Assembly (NCBI GenBank): GCA_041581135.1
Contig: JBFGCM010000066.1
Coordinates: forward strand, 1-22,122
Direction: 5' to 3'
From: JBFGCM01 sp041581135
GTDB lineage: Bacteria; Actinomycetota; Acidimicrobiia; Spongiisociales; UBA5794
DNA: 22,122 nucleotides
Part shown: piece after piece, positions 21,907-22,122 of the stretch
Numbering within the stretch: position 1 is the first letter of the stretch
Layout of the letters: every line of letters begins with the position of its first letter
Made by a program: the position numbers and the translations under genes
Notes under the pieces: generated by a model
The model's database searches: none
Told to the model about the DNA's origin: nothing
Seen by the model: only the letters and a program-made list of their open reading frames with translations

Positions 21907-22122
21907 GTGGTCTCCACGGCGTTGCTCATCGGCGGCCCTCCGGGTGCAGGCAAGACCACATTGGGGCGCGCCGTGGCCGCCCGGCTCGGTTGGGCGTCGC
22001 TGACCGTTGATGATCTGCTCATTGCGATTCGGTCGGCGACGTCGCCGGCGTCCCATCCCGCGTTGCACCCCGTTGCCGGATTGGGCCACGTGCGGTACTT
22101 CACCGACGGTCCGCCCGACAAG
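21907..22122 (+). CDS. P-loop kinase-like NTPase (partial, N-terminal 72 residues)
   Basis: The frame opens at a GTG at 21907, just after an in-frame TAG (21895-21897), and is still open at the window end. The Walker A motif is near the N-terminus: LLIGGPPGAGKTTLGRAVAA. RLGWASLTVDDLLIAIRSAT, then HPVAGLGHVRYFTDGPPDK follow. This arrangement is typical of small kinases of the shikimate/gluconate/zeta-toxin type that phosphorylate a small molecule; a 2-phosphoglycerate-kinase-like protein is possible. Without the rest of the protein the substrate cannot be named. No separate ribosome site is evident, in keeping with a leaderless start. Confidence 0.75.
   Translation, partial: MVSTALLIGGPPGAGKTTLGRAVAARLGWASLTVDDLLIAIRSATSPASHPALHPVAGLGHVRYFTDGPPDK

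Noticed and set aside
1..22122. Search for CRISPR arrays, tRNA/rRNA genes, insertion sequences and prophage
   Set aside because: No regularly spaced repeats, cloverleaf or rRNA-like sequence, transposase motif or terminal inverted repeats were seen by eye.

Overview
The window is high-GC, gene-dense DNA with long open frames on both strands. The gene content suggests a free-living actinobacterium: a large LuxR-type (LAL) ATPase regulator, DUF2254 and DUF4242 proteins, an orphan MbtH-like protein, a bacterial lysyl oxidase, and lipoproteins with a Cys-Gly-Gly start to the mature chain. An Acidimicrobiia-like lineage would fit, but that is inference only. I see no tRNA, rRNA, CRISPR array or insertion sequence.

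Left part (1-9909, all minus strand). At the edge lies the N-terminal 438 residues of a sugar-type ABC solute-binding lipoprotein (1-1315). Upstream of it is a tightly packed run read from 9909 down to 1440: DUF2254 membrane protein, a three-PAS sensor histidine kinase, an OmpR-type response regulator, a receiver domain fused to a PIG-L deacetylase, an ATP-grasp ligase, a PHP-domain hydrolase, a processive-type family 2 glycosyltransferase (split by a frame change from its membrane domain), and a 48-residue one-helix membrane protein. Most junctions downstream of the kinase overlap by 1-14 bases. I read this as a two-component-controlled glycan or glycoconjugate pathway in which the kinase may control both transcription and, through the receiver fused to the deacetylase, the enzyme itself. 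This is the most interesting system in the window.

Middle part. Divergent from DUF2254 is a LAL regulator (10058-12649), followed by a DUF4242 protein and an overlapping secreted protein of unknown function (to 13636). A hairpin terminator at 13654-13680 separates these from a convergent two-gene unit (17173-13743, minus): a HEAT-repeat protein and an HD-GYP phosphodiesterase-type protein, which overlap by 4 bases and share a similar N-terminal module. Upstream of that is a CPBP intramembrane protease (17219-18058, minus).

Right part (plus strand). An orphan MbtH-like protein, a secreted lysyl oxidase-like protein, a frameshifted O-methyltransferase, a META/HslJ-like lipoprotein with an apparently leaderless promoter, strong hairpin terminators, a doubtful minus-strand fragment, and the start of a P-loop kinase that runs off the window.

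Reading-frame breaks occur in PHP (two), GT2 (one) and the O-methyltransferase (one), and possibly in the small minus-strand fragment near 21.7 kb. Three of the four firm cases sit in short G/C runs and each is explained by a single base, so sequencing or assembly error is at least as likely as true gene decay.
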